From Bacteroidales bacterium (GTDB lineage Bacteria; Bacteroidota; Bacteroidia; Bacteroidales; ML635J-15): DNA of 64,000 nt. The notes under the pieces were generated by a model. It saw nothing but the letters and a program-made list of their open reading frames with translations. It was not told the DNA's origin and searched no databases. Positions within the stretch are counted from its first letter, which is position 1; the number at the start of each line of letters is the position of its first letter. Position numbers and translations under genes: made by a program. The DNA lies in assembly GCA_017551515.1 (NCBI GenBank), contig JAFZLK010000047.1, positions 62,001 to 126,000 of the forward strand, read 5' to 3'. Shown piece after piece: positions 46,640 to 57,291 of the stretch.

Positions 46640-46945
46640 CGGCGTTTAACTTCGTTGAGGGCTTCGCCGTTCTACGCTTCGCTGTTTCTAGGTTTCTATG
46701 GGCTACGCCCGTTTCTATAAAAAAGGAATGTCATGCTGGACTGCTCCCTGAGCATGCCGAAGGGCAGCATCTGATTCCGTTTTTTTGTTTCTAGGTTTAA
46801 CTTCGTTGAGGGCTACTTGTGCTGCGATGTACTGAGCAATAGTCGAAGTGAGCACAGTCGAAGTACGCTATTTCTTTGGGCTTCGCCCGTTTCTAATTGT
46901 TTCTAAGTTTATTGGCTAACGCCGTTTCAATGTTTCACGTATCTA
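46640..46945. repeat. Dispersed intergenic repeat, compound copy 4
   Basis: TTTAACTTCGTTGAGGGCT occurs twice (46645-46663 and 46796-46814) among phrases GGGCTACGCCC, GGGCTTCGCCC and TTTCTAGGTTTCTATG. The second continues with ACTTGTGCTG, as in the copy at 17.6 kb. It fills the gap between the DUF4831 gene and nnrDE; no gene is seen there. Confidence 0.8.
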
Positions 46946-46962
46946 AGTTGTTCGTTTTTGTT

Positions 46963-48462
46963 TCAATCATCCATTGTCAAATCTTTGGTAACCAAAGGCA
47001 ATTTGCAAATAATATCTGTCGCAATGGTTGAAATCATACCGAAATCAGAACTAGCAAGTTTGCCAGCCTCACCATGCATCCACACACCAGCAATAGCAGC
47101 ATTATCAAGAGTATATCCTTGTGCCAGCATGGAGGTTATTACACCAGTCAGAACATCTCCGCTTCCGCCAGTGGCAATGCCCGGATTCATACCTATATAA
47201 AATAAAATATGTCCATCGGAAAGTGAAATCGCCGTAACGCCACCTTTTAGCACAATCACACTGTTATGTTTGACTGAGAAAGCGGACATGTATTTCAACC
47301 TTTCTACCGATGAGCTAAATGTTCCAAAAAGCCGCTCAAATTCCTTTGGGTGCGGTGTGAGTATGCAATTGTGAACCATGTTGAGCCTAGACTTGTCTTT
47401 TGCTATTATATTCAACGCATCGGCATCTAAAACGCATGGCTTTCCGCAGTCAAATGCTTTGTTCACAAGATTTTTGGAGGAATCCCCCACTCCAATTCCA
47501 GGACCAACGCCAAAGGCGGTAAAATTGTTTGCTTTTCCATCCCAATTCTCCAAAAACATTGCTTCTGGCACCGAAATCTGCATTATTTCGAGAATGTCAT
47601 CTGGTGACGAAACGCTAAGCAATCCTACACCACTGCGCAGACAGGCCCTAGATGCCATTATTGCAGCACCAGCCTTTCCTCGACTGCCAGCAATCAACAA
47701 TGCATGTCCGAATGTACCTTTATGGTCGAATGGATGTCTGACTTTCAGCAGGTTGACGATGTCGCTTTTTTCAATTATGTCAAAATCGGACGGCATTGTT
47801 TCTTTGGATTCTGCATCGTGACCAATATCAACGAGATGCAGTTTGCCATAATACCTGTAATTCTCAGCGAACATAGCCGACAATGGCAGATTCCCGATTG
47901 CAAAAGTTTGGCTAGCCTCGACTATCGCCCCGTCGTTTGCCAAATTATCTTCTCCGAAAAGTCCCGAAGGAATGTCAATCGACCACACTTTTGCCTTCGA
48001 CTTGTTCACAATGCCAATGATTTCTGCGTATTTGCCAGACACGCTTCTGCTTAGCCCAGTTCCGAATATTGCATCAACGACAATTGTATCATTCGAAATT
48101 GAAAGTTTTTCAAAATTCACCTTGCTCAGCATTGTCACACATTCCGAATCCATTTCGCAAATATTGTATAGATTCTTGCTGCACTCATCGCTTATCTTTT
48201 CCGAAAAATCACAGAACCAAACACTTACATTGGCATTTTCTTTTTTTAACATTCTTGCCAAGCCAAGTCCGTCACCACCATTGTTGCCCGTTCCTGCCAC
48301 TACCAAAAAGTTTTTTTCAGAGACATCAGGCACAATGGATTTCATTTCACCGAACAATGCCAGCACTGCTCGTTCCATTAGCTCATACGATGATATTCCC
48401 TGCGCTTTCATTGTCATCATGTCAAGATTGCGCGTCTGTTGCGATGTTAGAATCTTTTTCAT
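46963..48462 (-). CDS. nnrDE: Bifunctional NAD(P)H-hydrate epimerase / ADP-dependent dehydratase
   Basis: Repairs hydrated NAD(P)H: the N-terminal epimerase (NnrE, ~1-210) interconverts the R and S forms and the C-terminal dehydratase (NnrD, ~225-499) restores the S form. The ATG at 48462 (MKKILTSQQTRNLD) fits the family better than the codon 7 residues earlier. Epimerase signature: VAGTGNNGGDGLGLARML; DAIFGTGLSR. Dehydratase signatures: GSRGKAGAAIMASRACLRSG, GVGPGIG, LDADALNII, LTPHPKEF and GGSGDVLTG. Both halves look complete. It ends in TGA, which shows TGA is a normal stop in this genome. Confidence 0.95.
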   Translation of the reverse strand: MKKILTSQQTRNLDMMTMKAQGISSYELMERAVLALFGEMKSIVPDVSEKNFLVVAGTGNNGGDGLGLARMLKKENANVSVWFCDFSEKISDECSKNLYNICEMDSECVTMLSKVNFEKLSISNDTIVVDAIFGTGLSRSVSGKYAEIIGIVNKSKAKVWSIDIPSGLFGEDNLANDGAIVEASQTFAIGNLPLSAMFAENYRYYGKLHLVDIGHDAESKETMPSDFDIIEKSDIVNLLKVRHPFDHKGTFGHALLIAGSRGKAGAAIMASRACLRSGVGLLSVSSPDDILEIMQISVPEAMFLENWDGKANNFTAFGVGPGIGVGDSSKNLVNKAFDCGKPCVLDADALNIIAKDKSRLNMVHNCILTPHPKEFERLFGTFSSSVERLKYMSAFSVKHNSVIVLKGGVTAISLSDGHILFYIGMNPGIATGGSGDVLTGVITSMLAQGYTLDNAAIAGVWMHGEAGKLASSDFGMISTIATDIICKLPLVTKDLTMDD

Positions 48463-48480
48463 ATGGGTAGAATTTTGTCG

Positions 48481-48488
48481 CAAAAATA
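48481..48488 (-). promoter_or_regulatory. -7 element of nnrDE
   Basis: On the minus strand TATTTTTG matches TAnnTTTG exactly; leader ~13 nt. No clear -33 element. Confidence 0.45.
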
Positions 48489-48697
48489 GTCATGGCAGCT
48501 AAATTTTCCACGTCACAAACTATTTGCTGTTAATAACTTTGAGGTTTCTAAATTTGCAAATACTTTAATCTAATACACGTAATTTATTATTACTTATAAA
48601 AATATTACCCCAAAATCATATTTGCAAGAAATTGTTTACGGCTTGTTTTTGTTAAAAAAATAGCCTTATGAAAACAATATATTCATTGTGTTTTGAT

Positions 48698-48705
48698 TAT
48701 GTTTG
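48698..48705 (+). promoter_or_regulatory. -7 element of the PKD/T9SS gene
   Basis: TATGTTTG matches TAnnTTTG exactly; the leader would be ~23 nt. No TTTG at 19 nt. The rest of the 250-bp divergent gap is AT-rich without further features. Confidence 0.45.
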
Positions 48706-48734
48706 CAGGATTATAATCTAAAAAAAATTGTACA

Positions 48735-51700
48735 ATGAGAAAATTTATCTTTAGTATCGCAGCATTGATTATTTCATTTGCTGCATTTGCGCAGACAGAA
48801 GGCGCAGATTGTGCAAATCCGAGCACAATCGAAAATCTTCCCTATTCCGCTGAGAACCAAACGACAATGGGAACTTGTCCTTACACATTCCCCAACAACA
48901 CTATTATGCGTAGCGGATGCCATGTTTACAAGTACATTCCGAATGAGGATCAAATGGTAAACATTAATATTTCTGGCATCAGTCGAGCATACGATCCCGA
49001 AGCCACAACAGCTACTGTTTCAAATGTTGGCATTTTCCTATACAATGGATGCCCGGATGATGAGAATGCACAACTGATTGGAGTGCCTTTTGTGTCAAAT
49101 TCTATGTTACAGACATCAGGCTCAATAACAAACGCAAGCCTTACGGCAACAACTGAATACTACATTATAGTTGCTACGGATTCTCTCATAACTGAAGGTT
49201 ATTCTATTCCGTTTGTTGGAGAAATAGGCGGTGCTGCAAGCTACACCACAGCAACATTCAGTCTTTCTATTGAAACCGTTGTAGCAAACGATGTTGCAAT
49301 TCGTTCAGTAACAGCATCGGCAGCAGGATGTGCTGAAGCCACAAGTGTTTCATACACAATTGCTAATGCTGGAGAGCTTGCTGCTGACTCAGCTGCAGTA
49401 ACTGTAATATGCAAAGTGAACGGCGATGATGTTGCATGGGACACTCTTCCTGCACTTGCATCTGGCGCAACATTGCAAAAAACTTTCGAGGGCATTGCTT
49501 TGATTGAAGGCGAAAACACCATCCAAATCGTTGCAAGTCTTGAAGGTGACGAAAATATGGAAAACAACACCGGCAACACAACCGTATACAGGAATAATAT
49601 AATTTCGGATTTTCCATTCTCTGAGAATTTCGAGGCAGAACCTTACAATTGGAATCCAAGTGCAGCAAACGCATGGATAATTGCAGAAGAAGAAGGTGGC
49701 AACCACTATTATAAGACCGACACTGCTGTCAGCAAGAATTCATACATTTCAAGTCCTTGCCTTAATTTTGCAGAACTTGAAGCTCCGGAATTGCATTTCG
49801 ATGTTATTGCCGACTATCCATCAGTAAATATAGGTGGTTTAGGCGGTTTTGGCGGCATGATGGGTCTTGGAGACATTATGACTACAGTCCATGGTTGCGT
49901 ATTGGTAAACATTGGAAACAGCGAAAGCTGGGACACAGTTGCAAAAATCGATGCCAGCAACACATGGGTAAACAAAAACATCAGTCTTGATACATGTGCA
50001 GGACATACTGGTGTGCAAATAAGAATATGCTACAATTCCGGAATTAGTGGCAATATAGGAGGCTTCATTAATTTAGGCGAAATGATTTCTGGTGGAGCTG
50101 GTGTATCAATCGACAACATAGTAATAAAGGAGGCTCCAGCAAAAGACTTGGGCGTTATCGCTATAACTGGTCCTGCATCAGGCTGCGGACTTTCTGACAA
50201 TGGTCATGTTGCAATAACAATCAAGAACTATGGTCGTAGAGCTCAGTCAAACTATACTGTTAAATACTCACTCGATGGCGGAGAAAACTGGACAGAAGAA
50301 ACTGTAACCACAGAAATAGCAGCTAATTCAACTGCAAGCTACACATTCACCGCAGCAATGAATTTGTCATCTGTTGGCAGATACGACATTTTGGCTAAGA
50401 CCGCACTCGATGGCGACGAAGATCCAACCAACGATGAAGCTGAAGGTTTTGTCGTTTCACAAGGTCTATACAACGAAGCAGTTGCTATATTTGACGACGA
50501 AGAATTCATAAACGACTGGTATGCAAACGGAACTTATTCTTCATGGGCATTCGGAAAGACTGCTGTTGCACAAAACGACAGCATCTGGACTTGGGCAACC
50601 AATCCTAACGGACCTGTTAACCCGGGTGAAGAATCATACCTCTACACTCCTTGCTACAACCTTACTGGTATGACCAATCCTATTGTCAAGATAAGCCTTA
50701 AATATAATCTCGGAATGGATATGGGTGACACTGAAGATCCTGGCATGGGTGGACTTGACCCAACAAGCATGATGGGTATCTTTGGAGGCTCTCTTAACCT
50801 GCAATATACAATCAACGGTGGCTCATCGTGGATTGTTGTAACGGCTGGTGAACTTAACGAAGGCTGGTACACCTCTAATATGATGACCGAAGACATGAGC
50901 GATCCGGGATGGTCAGGCAACACAAACGGTTTCGTAAGTGTAAAAACAAGCCTCACATTCCCAAGTGCAGCTAATCTTTCAAGCGTAAAGTTCAGATTCG
51001 CATTCAAGACTACCAGTATGAATCTTGGTGACGATGAAAGTGGAATGGGCGGATTGTTTGGCGACATATTCGGTAACATGACGGGAACAGGTTCAATACA
51101 AGGCGTTGCTATAAACAATTTCGTAATATATGAATGTAGCACTCCTATCCCATCTGCATCGTTTACTTACTCAAACGAAATTTGCTCTGGTCTCGTAGAA
51201 TTCACCAACACTTCACAAAATGCTGATACTTACGGATGGAACTTTGGCGATGGCGCCGGAATCGACCTTGGAGAACTTACTGGTGAGGAAGGTTTTGATT
51301 TGAGCCAACTTTTCGGTGACGGTTCAACAACTTCTCAAGAAGAAAATCCGACAATGACTTATACAGCAAGCGGTGATTATATTGTAACATTGACAGCTAC
51401 CAACGAATGTGGCACAAGCGTACATCAGGATACTGTAACAATAGACTTGACATCAACACCAACTGCAGCATTCTCATACACAAACGAAGAATGCACCGGA
51501 CATGTAGTATTTACCAACAACTCGCAAAATGCAGATTCGTTTACATGGAACTTCGGTGACAGCACCCCAACATCTTCAGAAACATCACCAAGTGTTACTT
51601 ACTCTGCTTCTGGAGAATACACTGTTAGTTTGACCGCTACAAACGCATGTGGAACAAACGAATACCATGAAACAATAGAAATCGACCTATGCACCGACAT

Positions 51701-51929
51701 CATTGAATTTGAAGACGGTATCAGCATCTATCCTAACCCGGCAAGCAGCAGCATCACAATCGTTAACGCAAAAAACGCCAATGTTGAAATAATGAATGCT
51801 CTCGGTCAGGTTGTTTATGCTAGCGAAAACATTTCAAACGCACACTCAATCGACATCAGCAACCTTACAAATGGAACATACTTCGTTAAGATTAACGACT
51901 CTGTTTCAAAGGTAAGTGTTGTAAGGTAA
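48735..51929 (+). CDS. PKD-domain T9SS cargo protein
   Basis: A 1064-aa secreted protein. Signal peptide MRKFIFSIAALIISFAAFAQ. The N-terminal ~180 residues form an unassigned beta domain. CARDB-like segments follow (VAIRSVTASAAGCAEATSVS, DLGVIAITGPASGCGLSDNG), alternating with two adhesin-type jelly rolls (SFSENFEAEPYNW-like start; SWAFGKTAVAQNDSIW) that hold Gly/Met-rich loops (GGLGGFGGMMGLGD). Two PKD domains lie at ~803-900 and ~907-980 (TYGWNFGDG, FTWNFGDSTP). A T9SS type A domain ends it (ISIYPNPASSSITI...GTYFVKIND). The first PKD has an unusual Gly/Asp insertion after FGDG. Monocistronic, between its promoter and terminator. No enzymatic domain is seen. Confidence 0.87.
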   Translation: MRKFIFSIAALIISFAAFAQTEGADCANPSTIENLPYSAENQTTMGTCPYTFPNNTIMRSGCHVYKYIPNEDQMVNINISGISRAYDPEATTATVSNVGIFLYNGCPDDENAQLIGVPFVSNSMLQTSGSITNASLTATTEYYIIVATDSLITEGYSIPFVGEIGGAASYTTATFSLSIETVVANDVAIRSVTASAAGCAEATSVSYTIANAGELAADSAAVTVICKVNGDDVAWDTLPALASGATLQKTFEGIALIEGENTIQIVASLEGDENMENNTGNTTVYRNNIISDFPFSENFEAEPYNWNPSAANAWIIAEEEGGNHYYKTDTAVSKNSYISSPCLNFAELEAPELHFDVIADYPSVNIGGLGGFGGMMGLGDIMTTVHGCVLVNIGNSESWDTVAKIDASNTWVNKNISLDTCAGHTGVQIRICYNSGISGNIGGFINLGEMISGGAGVSIDNIVIKEAPAKDLGVIAITGPASGCGLSDNGHVAITIKNYGRRAQSNYTVKYSLDGGENWTEETVTTEIAANSTASYTFTAAMNLSSVGRYDILAKTALDGDEDPTNDEAEGFVVSQGLYNEAVAIFDDEEFINDWYANGTYSSWAFGKTAVAQNDSIWTWATNPNGPVNPGEESYLYTPCYNLTGMTNPIVKISLKYNLGMDMGDTEDPGMGGLDPTSMMGIFGGSLNLQYTINGGSSWIVVTAGELNEGWYTSNMMTEDMSDPGWSGNTNGFVSVKTSLTFPSAANLSSVKFRFAFKTTSMNLGDDESGMGGLFGDIFGNMTGTGSIQGVAINNFVIYECSTPIPSASFTYSNEICSGLVEFTNTSQNADTYGWNFGDGAGIDLGELTGEEGFDLSQLFGDGSTTSQEENPTMTYTASGDYIVTLTATNECGTSVHQDTVTIDLTSTPTAAFSYTNEECTGHVVFTNNSQNADSFTWNFGDSTPTSSETSPSVTYSASGEYTVSLTATNACGTNEYHETIEIDLCTDIIEFEDGISIYPNPASSSITIVNAKNANVEIMNALGQVVYASENISNAHSIDISNLTNGTYFVKINDSVSKVSVVR

Positions 51930-51950
51930 TTATCACTCATTGTCATAAGG

Positions 51951-51982
51951 AATCTGCCTCAATTTTTGGGGCAGATTTTTTT
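51951..51982 (+). terminator. Terminator of the PKD/T9SS gene
   Basis: AATCTGCCTC (51951-51960) pairs with GGGGCAGATT (51968-51977), ten pairs with one wobble, followed by a run of T. Confidence 0.88.
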
Positions 51983-52044
51983 TCCAAAAAAATAAAACTT
52001 TTTTTGAAGACTGTCGTATAAGATATTGATTTTAAAAATACGAA

Positions 52045-52905
52045 ATGAGACAACTAAAGATTACTAAATCAATTACCAATCGCGAGAGTGCATCGTTGGA
52101 CAAGTATTTGCAGGAGATTGGTGAAGAAGAACTTATCACAGTAGAAGAGGAAGTTGAATTGGCGCAGAAAATCAGGAAGGGCGACCGTGAAGCATTGGAA
52201 AAACTCACAAAGGCAAACCTCCGTTTCGTCGTTTCCGTAGCAAAGCAGTACCAGAACCAGGGCTTAAGCCTCCCCGACCTTATCAACGAAGGCAATCTGG
52301 GACTTATCAGGGCTGCAGAGAAATTTGATGAGACTCGCGGTTTCAAGTTCATATCCTACGCAGTATGGTGGATTCGTCAGTCAATCCTTCAAGCATTGGC
52401 AGAACAGGCTCGTATCGTAAGGCTTCCGCTTAATCAGGTTGGTTCGCTCAACAAGATTAACAAGGCATTGTCGAGGTTCGAACAGGAATACGAACGCCGT
52501 CCAACTTCAGAAGAACTTGCAAAGGTTCTCGACATGCCAGAAGACAAGATTTCGGACACCTTGAAGGTTTCGGGAAGACACACTTCTCTTGATGCTCCGT
52601 TTGCAAACGGCGAAGACAACAGTCTTGTGGATGTTCTTGAAAACACCGACCTGCCAAATACGGACTCAAAACTTATCGAAGAATCCTTGTCAAAGGAAAT
52701 AGAACGCGTACTCGCGGCATTGACTGAAAGAGAAAGAGAAATCGTAAAGATGTTCTTCGGAATTGGTGGACCAGAAAGAACGCTCGAAGAAATCAGCGAC
52801 CAGTTTGGTCTTACTCGTGAAAGAGTTCGCCAAATCAAAGAAAAGGCAATCAGGCGACTGAAACATTCAAACAGAAGCAAACTTCTGAAGAGTTACCTCG
52901 GTTAA
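52045..52905 (+). CDS. rpoD: Primary sigma factor RpoD/SigA
   Basis: The housekeeping sigma-70 factor. The 286-aa protein has no region 1.1, as in other Bacteroidota. Region 1.2 is at [15 protein letters not shown]; regions 2.1-2.4 run from [17 protein letters not shown] through [17 protein letters not shown] to [10 protein letters not shown]; region 3 includes [13 protein letters not shown]. Region 4 ends with the -35-reading helix-turn-helix [18 protein letters not shown]. It should recognise the TTTG/TAnnTTTG promoters found across this window. It sits between two terminators, so it is transcribed alone. Confidence 0.96.
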   Translation: MRQLKITKSITNRESASLDKYLQEIGEEELITVEEEVELAQKIRKGDREALEKLTKANLRFVVSVAKQYQNQGLSLPDLINEGNLGLIRAAEKFDETRGFKFISYAVWWIRQSILQALAEQARIVRLPLNQVGSLNKINKALSRFEQEYERRPTSEELAKVLDMPEDKISDTLKVSGRHTSLDAPFANGEDNSLVDVLENTDLPNTDSKLIEESLSKEIERVLAALTEREREIVKMFFGIGGPERTLEEISDQFGLTRERVRQIKEKAIRRLKHSNRSKLLKSYLG

Positions 52906-52910
52906 CAAAC

Positions 52911-52938
52911 AAAAAAGCGTCTTTCGGGACGCTTTTTT
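52911..52938 (+). terminator. Terminator of rpoD (probably bidirectional)
   Basis: AAAAAAGCGTC (52911-52921) pairs with GACGCTTTTTT (52928-52938) around TTTCGG. A and T runs on both sides would serve rpoD and the convergent clpC/glycosyltransferase transcript. Confidence 0.9.
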
Positions 52939-52947
52939 TATTTTATA

Positions 52948-53748
52948 TCACTGCATTAGCCCATGCCAAAGTAAACTCAATTTAAACCTTGTCTGCACAC
53001 CTTTGACAATACCAGCATACTCTATCGGCACATCGTTGCGTCTTGCAAGTTCTGCAAACAACGATGACTTAAGAAAAACATTGCGGTCAATACCATTTCG
53101 CCTCCATTCCTCGTTAACCCAATGAATTACACTCCAACTTTCAGGGACAACGACATTTTTATAAAGCATCTTGCGAACGACATTCCATGAATCCACATTT
53201 GAAAAAGACTTTACACATTCTCCCAACCCCATTTCTTTCACATTATCAACGAGAATCTGTATCGGCAAATGCCAGTCGCGGTTGTTTTCATCAACTTTAG
53301 AAACGGCTTCGTTGTAACATTTTTCCATCAGCGGAGAACCTTTAGGACATTTCATCACATTGCCTACCAATGGAAGATCGTGATGCGAGCGAAATACATA
53401 ATCACTTTCAAAATCAAGCGGTTTCAAGCAGGTTACATCCATATCAACCCACCAACCGCCATGCAAATAAAGAAGTTTATAGCGGAATATATCACTAAAT
53501 CCGGCAAAACTACCTTTGCCATGTCCGAACTGATTGCTGTACTTGTATGAAAAAATTTTGTCGCGAGGAATAATTTCGGATGCATCCCTTAAAATCGTTC
53601 CTGCAGGAAGCGGAGTTACAATGTCATCGTAAGCCCAAAGCACAAACCTATGTCCATTGTTCAAGAACGACTTGATAGTCAACAATTCGCAAGTGGAAAG
53701 GCTTTGACCTATCCACATTGCGTTCACTGTTAAATTGCTATCATCCAT
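52948..53748 (-). CDS. DXD-motif glycosyltransferase (Gly_transf_sug / GT32-like)
   Basis: A 266-aa cytoplasmic glycosyltransferase of the sugar-binding DXD family. The order of motifs is typical: MWIGQSLSTCELLTIKSFL at the N terminus, FSDIFRYKLLYLHGGWWVDMDVTCLKPL with the DMD metal/sugar-nucleotide site near residue 115, then a variable acceptor region. Related proteins make capsular or outer-membrane polysaccharide; donor and acceptor are unknown. It starts 4 nt after clpC and shares its transcript. No other polysaccharide genes are adjacent, which is unusual for this family. Confidence 0.82.
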   Translation of the reverse strand: MDDSNLTVNAMWIGQSLSTCELLTIKSFLNNGHRFVLWAYDDIVTPLPAGTILRDASEIIPRDKIFSYKYSNQFGHGKGSFAGFSDIFRYKLLYLHGGWWVDMDVTCLKPLDFESDYVFRSHHDLPLVGNVMKCPKGSPLMEKCYNEAVSKVDENNRDWHLPIQILVDNVKEMGLGECVKSFSNVDSWNVVRKMLYKNVVVPESWSVIHWVNEEWRRNGIDRNVFLKSSLFAELARRNDVPIEYAGIVKGVQTRFKLSLLWHGLMQ

Positions 53749-53752
53749 GTGG

Positions 53753-56275
53753 TTATACCTTCGATAGCGAAACCATCATTCCTTCTGTCTCGTCGTATGC
53801 CAAGTCGATATGGTTGTTCTCCGATATGTCAGCCTTAATTATGTACTCGGCAAGCACATCCTCGACATACCGCTGTATAGCACGCTTCAAGTGACGAGCA
53901 CCGAACTTCGGATCGTAGCCTTTTTCGACAATGAAATCCCTTGCCGATTGTGCTATATTCAACGAGAAGCCCATACTATGTACTCTTTCGAATAGTCCGG
54001 CAAGTTCGATGTCAATAATCTTGCTAATGTCGTCCTTTGTCAAGGTGTTGAACTGAACAATATCATCTATACGATTAATGAATTCTGGCGAGAAAGTTTT
54101 CTTCAATGCATTTTCTATAACTGCCTTGGCATTCTCGCCATACGCATCCTTGCGCGCCTTGGTGTCGAAACCAACTCCAACGCCAAAATCAGACAACTGA
54201 CGAGAACCAATATTGGATGTCATTATGAGAATGGTATTCCTGAAGTCAATCTTTCTACCCGAACTGTCGGTAAGACGACCTTCGTCAAGTATCTGAAGCA
54301 GAATATTGAATACATCGGGATGCGCTTTCTCAATTTCATCAAGAAGCACCACAGAATAAGGTTTACGCCTTACTCGTTCAGTAAGCTGACCGCCTTCCTC
54401 GTAACCGACATATCCCGGAGGCGCACCAACAAGTCTCGATACCGAGAACTTCTCCATGTATTCGCTCATGTCGATACGAATAAGTGCATCTTCGGTGTCG
54501 AACAGATACTTGGCAAGAATCTTTGCAAGCTGAGTTTTTCCAACGCCTGTCGGACCAAGGAAGATAAATGTACCTATTGGCTTGTTCGGATCTTTCAATC
54601 CAGCTCTATTTCTATGTATAGCACTAACAATCTTGCTTATAGCCTCGTTCTGACCAATGATTTTTCCAGAAAGAGCATCATTCATTTCAAGCAGACGAGT
54701 GCCTTCAGACTGAGCCACGCGCTTAACAGGTATTCCCGAAATCATAGCAACAACCTCAGCGACATCTTCTTCGGTTATAAGTTTCTTGTCCTCATTCATT
54801 TCGGCAAGCCACTGCTTCTTGTAGTGAGCTATGGTGGTTTCAAGTTCGCGTTCCTTGTCGCGGTAGGTTGCCGCTTCCTCGAAATGCTGATCCTTAACGG
54901 CCATCATCTTCATTTCGCGAGTGTTCTGCAAGTCCTCTTCATATTCGACAATCTTGTTCGGAACGGAAACCTTGAATGTGTGCATCCTCGCTCCTGCCTC
55001 GTCAAGCGCATCAATAGCCTTGTCGGGTTGAGCTCGGTCGCTAATGTATCTGTCTGTAAGCCTTACACAGGCTTCAATCGCTTTGTCGGAATATATAACC
55101 TTGTGATGGTCTTCGTATTTGCCCTTAACTTTCTGCAAGATACAAATCGTATCTTCGATTGAAGGCGGTTCAACAATGACCTTTTGGAAACGACGCTCCA
55201 ATGCGCCATCGCGTTCTATCTTGCGGTATTCATCAAGTGTTGTTGAACCAATGCACTGTATTTCTCCACGTGCCAATGCTGGCTTCAGAATGTTTGCTGC
55301 ATCGAAGTTGCCAGACGAATCACCAGCACCGACAATCGTATGAATTTCATCAATGAACAGTATCACATCTGGAGAATCCTTCAACTCGTCAATAAGGTCG
55401 GTCATACGCTCCTCGAACTGACCACGATACATTGTTCCCGCTACCATCGAAGTCATATTCAGCATGATAAGTTTCTTGTCAAGAAGTACATGCGAAACTT
55501 CTTTCTTAACAATCTTGGTTGCAAGAGCCTCGATTATCGCCGACTTTCCAACACCAGGTTCTCCTATCAGCACAGGATTGTTTTTCCTACGCCTTGAAAG
55601 AATCTGCGTAATGCGGGCGATTTCATTTTCGCGACCATATACAGGGTCTAGCTTGTCTTCCATAGCAGCAGCTGTAAGGTCAACGCCAAACTGGTCAAGC
55701 ATAGGAGTACGCGACTTGTTCCCCATCCTTCTGCGACGACCATTGCCCATAGGCGGTTCTACAAACGAATTGTCGTTTGCCATCGGCATACTGTCGTCAT
55801 CAAACGGAAGGTCATCGTCTTGCACATCGCTGTCTTCGACTTCCCAAGCACCAAGCTCCAATGTCATTCTAAACAAGTCGTACTCTATGTTGAATTTGCC
55901 CAGTAGAACCAACAAGTTACTCGGCACTTTAAGTATTGCAAGCATCAGATGATTGGTGTTAATCTCATCGTTGCCAAGCGATATGGCTTCGGAGTTCATA
56001 AACAGGCGAATCCTTGCAATCAACTTGCTATCAACAACATCATCTGGATTAGTTAGAGTAAGTTCTGCTAATCTGTAGTTGTTTTCAATTGCCGATTTCA
56101 GTTCTTTTATATTGACATTCAGTTCCTTGAGTTTCTGAACGGCTTCGCATTCCGAATTGCGCAGAATGCCTAAAAACAGATGCTCAGGATTGAGCATACT
56201 GCTTCCAAGCCTAACAGCTTCCTCACGACTGTACTGCCACGCTTCAATCAGCGACTGTGAATAGTTCTTGTCCAT
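53753..56275 (-). CDS. clpC: ClpC-type AAA+ unfoldase
   Basis: Unfolds damaged or tagged proteins for the ClpP protease. The 840-aa protein has a Clp N-domain with two repeats ([29 protein letters not shown]), an acidic linker ([16 protein letters not shown]), and a first AAA module (Walker [10 protein letters not shown] near 238, Walker [10 protein letters not shown]). A UVR-like coiled segment lies at ~445-480 ([20 protein letters not shown]). The second AAA module has GPTGVGKTQ near 575 and [13 protein letters not shown]. The short middle domain with a UVR motif separates it from ClpB. clpP is not in the window. Confidence 0.94.
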   Translation of the reverse strand: MDKNYSQSLIEAWQYSREEAVRLGSSMLNPEHLFLGILRNSECEAVQKLKELNVNIKELKSAIENNYRLAELTLTNPDDVVDSKLIARIRLFMNSEAISLGNDEINTNHLMLAILKVPSNLLVLLGKFNIEYDLFRMTLELGAWEVEDSDVQDDDLPFDDDSMPMANDNSFVEPPMGNGRRRRMGNKSRTPMLDQFGVDLTAAAMEDKLDPVYGRENEIARITQILSRRRKNNPVLIGEPGVGKSAIIEALATKIVKKEVSHVLLDKKLIMLNMTSMVAGTMYRGQFEERMTDLIDELKDSPDVILFIDEIHTIVGAGDSSGNFDAANILKPALARGEIQCIGSTTLDEYRKIERDGALERRFQKVIVEPPSIEDTICILQKVKGKYEDHHKVIYSDKAIEACVRLTDRYISDRAQPDKAIDALDEAGARMHTFKVSVPNKIVEYEEDLQNTREMKMMAVKDQHFEEAATYRDKERELETTIAHYKKQWLAEMNEDKKLITEEDVAEVVAMISGIPVKRVAQSEGTRLLEMNDALSGKIIGQNEAISKIVSAIHRNRAGLKDPNKPIGTFIFLGPTGVGKTQLAKILAKYLFDTEDALIRIDMSEYMEKFSVSRLVGAPPGYVGYEEGGQLTERVRRKPYSVVLLDEIEKAHPDVFNILLQILDEGRLTDSSGRKIDFRNTILIMTSNIGSRQLSDFGVGVGFDTKARKDAYGENAKAVIENALKKTFSPEFINRIDDIVQFNTLTKDDISKIIDIELAGLFERVHSMGFSLNIAQSARDFIVEKGYDPKFGARHLKRAIQRYVEDVLAEYIIKADISENNHIDLAYDETEGMMVSLSKV

Positions 56276-56294
56276 TATACAATAATTTGGAACG

Positions 56295-56302
56295 CAAAAA
56301 TA
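56295..56302 (-). promoter_or_regulatory. -7 element of clpC
   Basis: On the minus strand TATTTTTG matches TAnnTTTG exactly; leader ~12 nt. The -33 region has only TTTC. Confidence 0.45.
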
Positions 56303-56354
56303 AAACTTTTCAGCGTGATAGAGAAAGGTCGTATTAAATAATTATAGGTATAAA

Positions 56355-56870
56355 TTATATCCTGTGTCCGTTGGGCAAATAGCTGTCAAAAGTAGAATCG
56401 GTGTACATTACAATTATTTTCTCAATTTCGCGATGATTTTTTGATGTGTTTTTGATTGGTTCAATGGGTTGAGATTCAAAAGATTGTAATGGAATTTTAT
56501 TGGTATTTTCTGCTGTTATTAGTTGTTCTGGTTCTGAAAATTCTGTATCTGGTATGAAGTTGGACGATTTATCGGCTTCATTTGCAATTAAGGGTTTTTC
56601 TTGTTTAACTGGCTGAGGAGAAAATAAATCAGGTTCTCGGTAAGTTCCTTTTGCTTCTGCCGACTTATACATTTCTCCGCGACCAAAAAGTAGCCATTCG
56701 GAATTTATTCCACGAAAGCGTTCCAAGATTCTTGTCACCAAGTCGAGCGATACATTGTTTCGTCCAGAAATGTAGTGCGATAACCTTGAACCATTGATAC
56801 CAATCTCCTCAGCAAATTTGCCGTATGGCATGCCTTCTTCCTCCATTATTTTCTTGATTCTGTCAATCAT
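56355..56870 (-). CDS. XRE-family transcriptional regulator
   Basis: A 171-aa protein. Residues 1-66 are an XRE helix-turn-helix: MPYGKFAEEIGINGSRLSHY forms the two helices, followed by ISGRNNVSLDLVTRILERF. The next motif, INSEWLLFGRGEMYK, is common in Bacteroidota regulators related to phage repressors. Residues ~75-171 are polar and low in complexity, with no S24 peptidase or ligand domain, so it is probably not self-cleaving. The 1.4-kb region beyond its start is very AT-rich and holds six TTAC-N4-GTAA-type dyads; the nearest overlaps the promoter region, suggesting autoregulation. Confidence 0.85.
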   Translation of the reverse strand: MIDRIKKIMEEEGMPYGKFAEEIGINGSRLSHYISGRNNVSLDLVTRILERFRGINSEWLLFGRGEMYKSAEAKGTYREPDLFSPQPVKQEKPLIANEADKSSNFIPDTEFSEPEQLITAENTNKIPLQSFESQPIEPIKNTSKNHREIEKIIVMYTDSTFDSYLPNGHRI

Positions 56871-56890
56871 TTTTTTAATAAAATTTTAGT

Positions 56891-56961
56891 TTACAAATGT
56901 AATAATTGTTTTTGTTATATTTGTAAAAAGTTATAAACAATATTATGCTTTACATTTGTAA
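56891..56961. promoter_or_regulatory. Candidate operator cluster A: three TTAC-N4-GTAA dyads
   Basis: TTACAAATGTAA (56891-56902, perfect), TTATATTTGTAA (56915-56926, one mismatch) and TTACATTTGTAA (56950-56961, perfect), just upstream of the XRE gene. Read on the minus strand the first contains TACATTTG, a TAnnTTTG match, so binding there could block transcription of the XRE gene. The dyads are seen directly; that the XRE protein binds them is inference. Confidence 0.5.
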
Positions 56962-57246
56962 TTTGTAAAAATATGGAATAATCATTAGTTTAGCTTATGT
57001 CCTTATTTGATAATAGATTAATAAAACAAGCAATATTTAAATCAATAAATAAAATTAATACACATAACATACTGAGTTATATGTATTTATATAAAATATT
57101 TTTCACTAATATATACTAATTTTAACAAAAACGGAGAATATAATAGTCAAAATCCTCAAATTATATGATATAAAAACTTTAAGTAAAACTTATAAATATG
57201 CATATAATAGTGAGTTAACATTTAGTATCGTATTTCAGAAACACCC

Positions 57247-57262
57247 TTTAACAATTGTTAAA
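57247..57262. promoter_or_regulatory. 16-bp perfect palindrome
   Basis: TTTAACAATTGTTAAA, perfectly self-complementary, lies between the two dyad clusters. A related spaced dyad, TTAC-N5-GTAA, follows at 57273-57285. Confidence 0.4.
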
Positions 57263-57291
57263 ATTATCTTGTTTACAACAAGTAAAACTTT

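Noticed and set aside
48548..48556. TAAATTTG upstream of the PKD/T9SS gene as its promoter
   Set aside because: Its best TTTG is 22 nt away and it would give a leader of ~170 nt; the exact -7 match at 48698 is closer and preferred, though neither is proven.
54320..55162. 280-aa plus-strand frame inside clpC
   Set aside because: It lies wholly antisense to a strongly conserved ClpC AAA region, has no signature and no promoter; it is a shadow frame.
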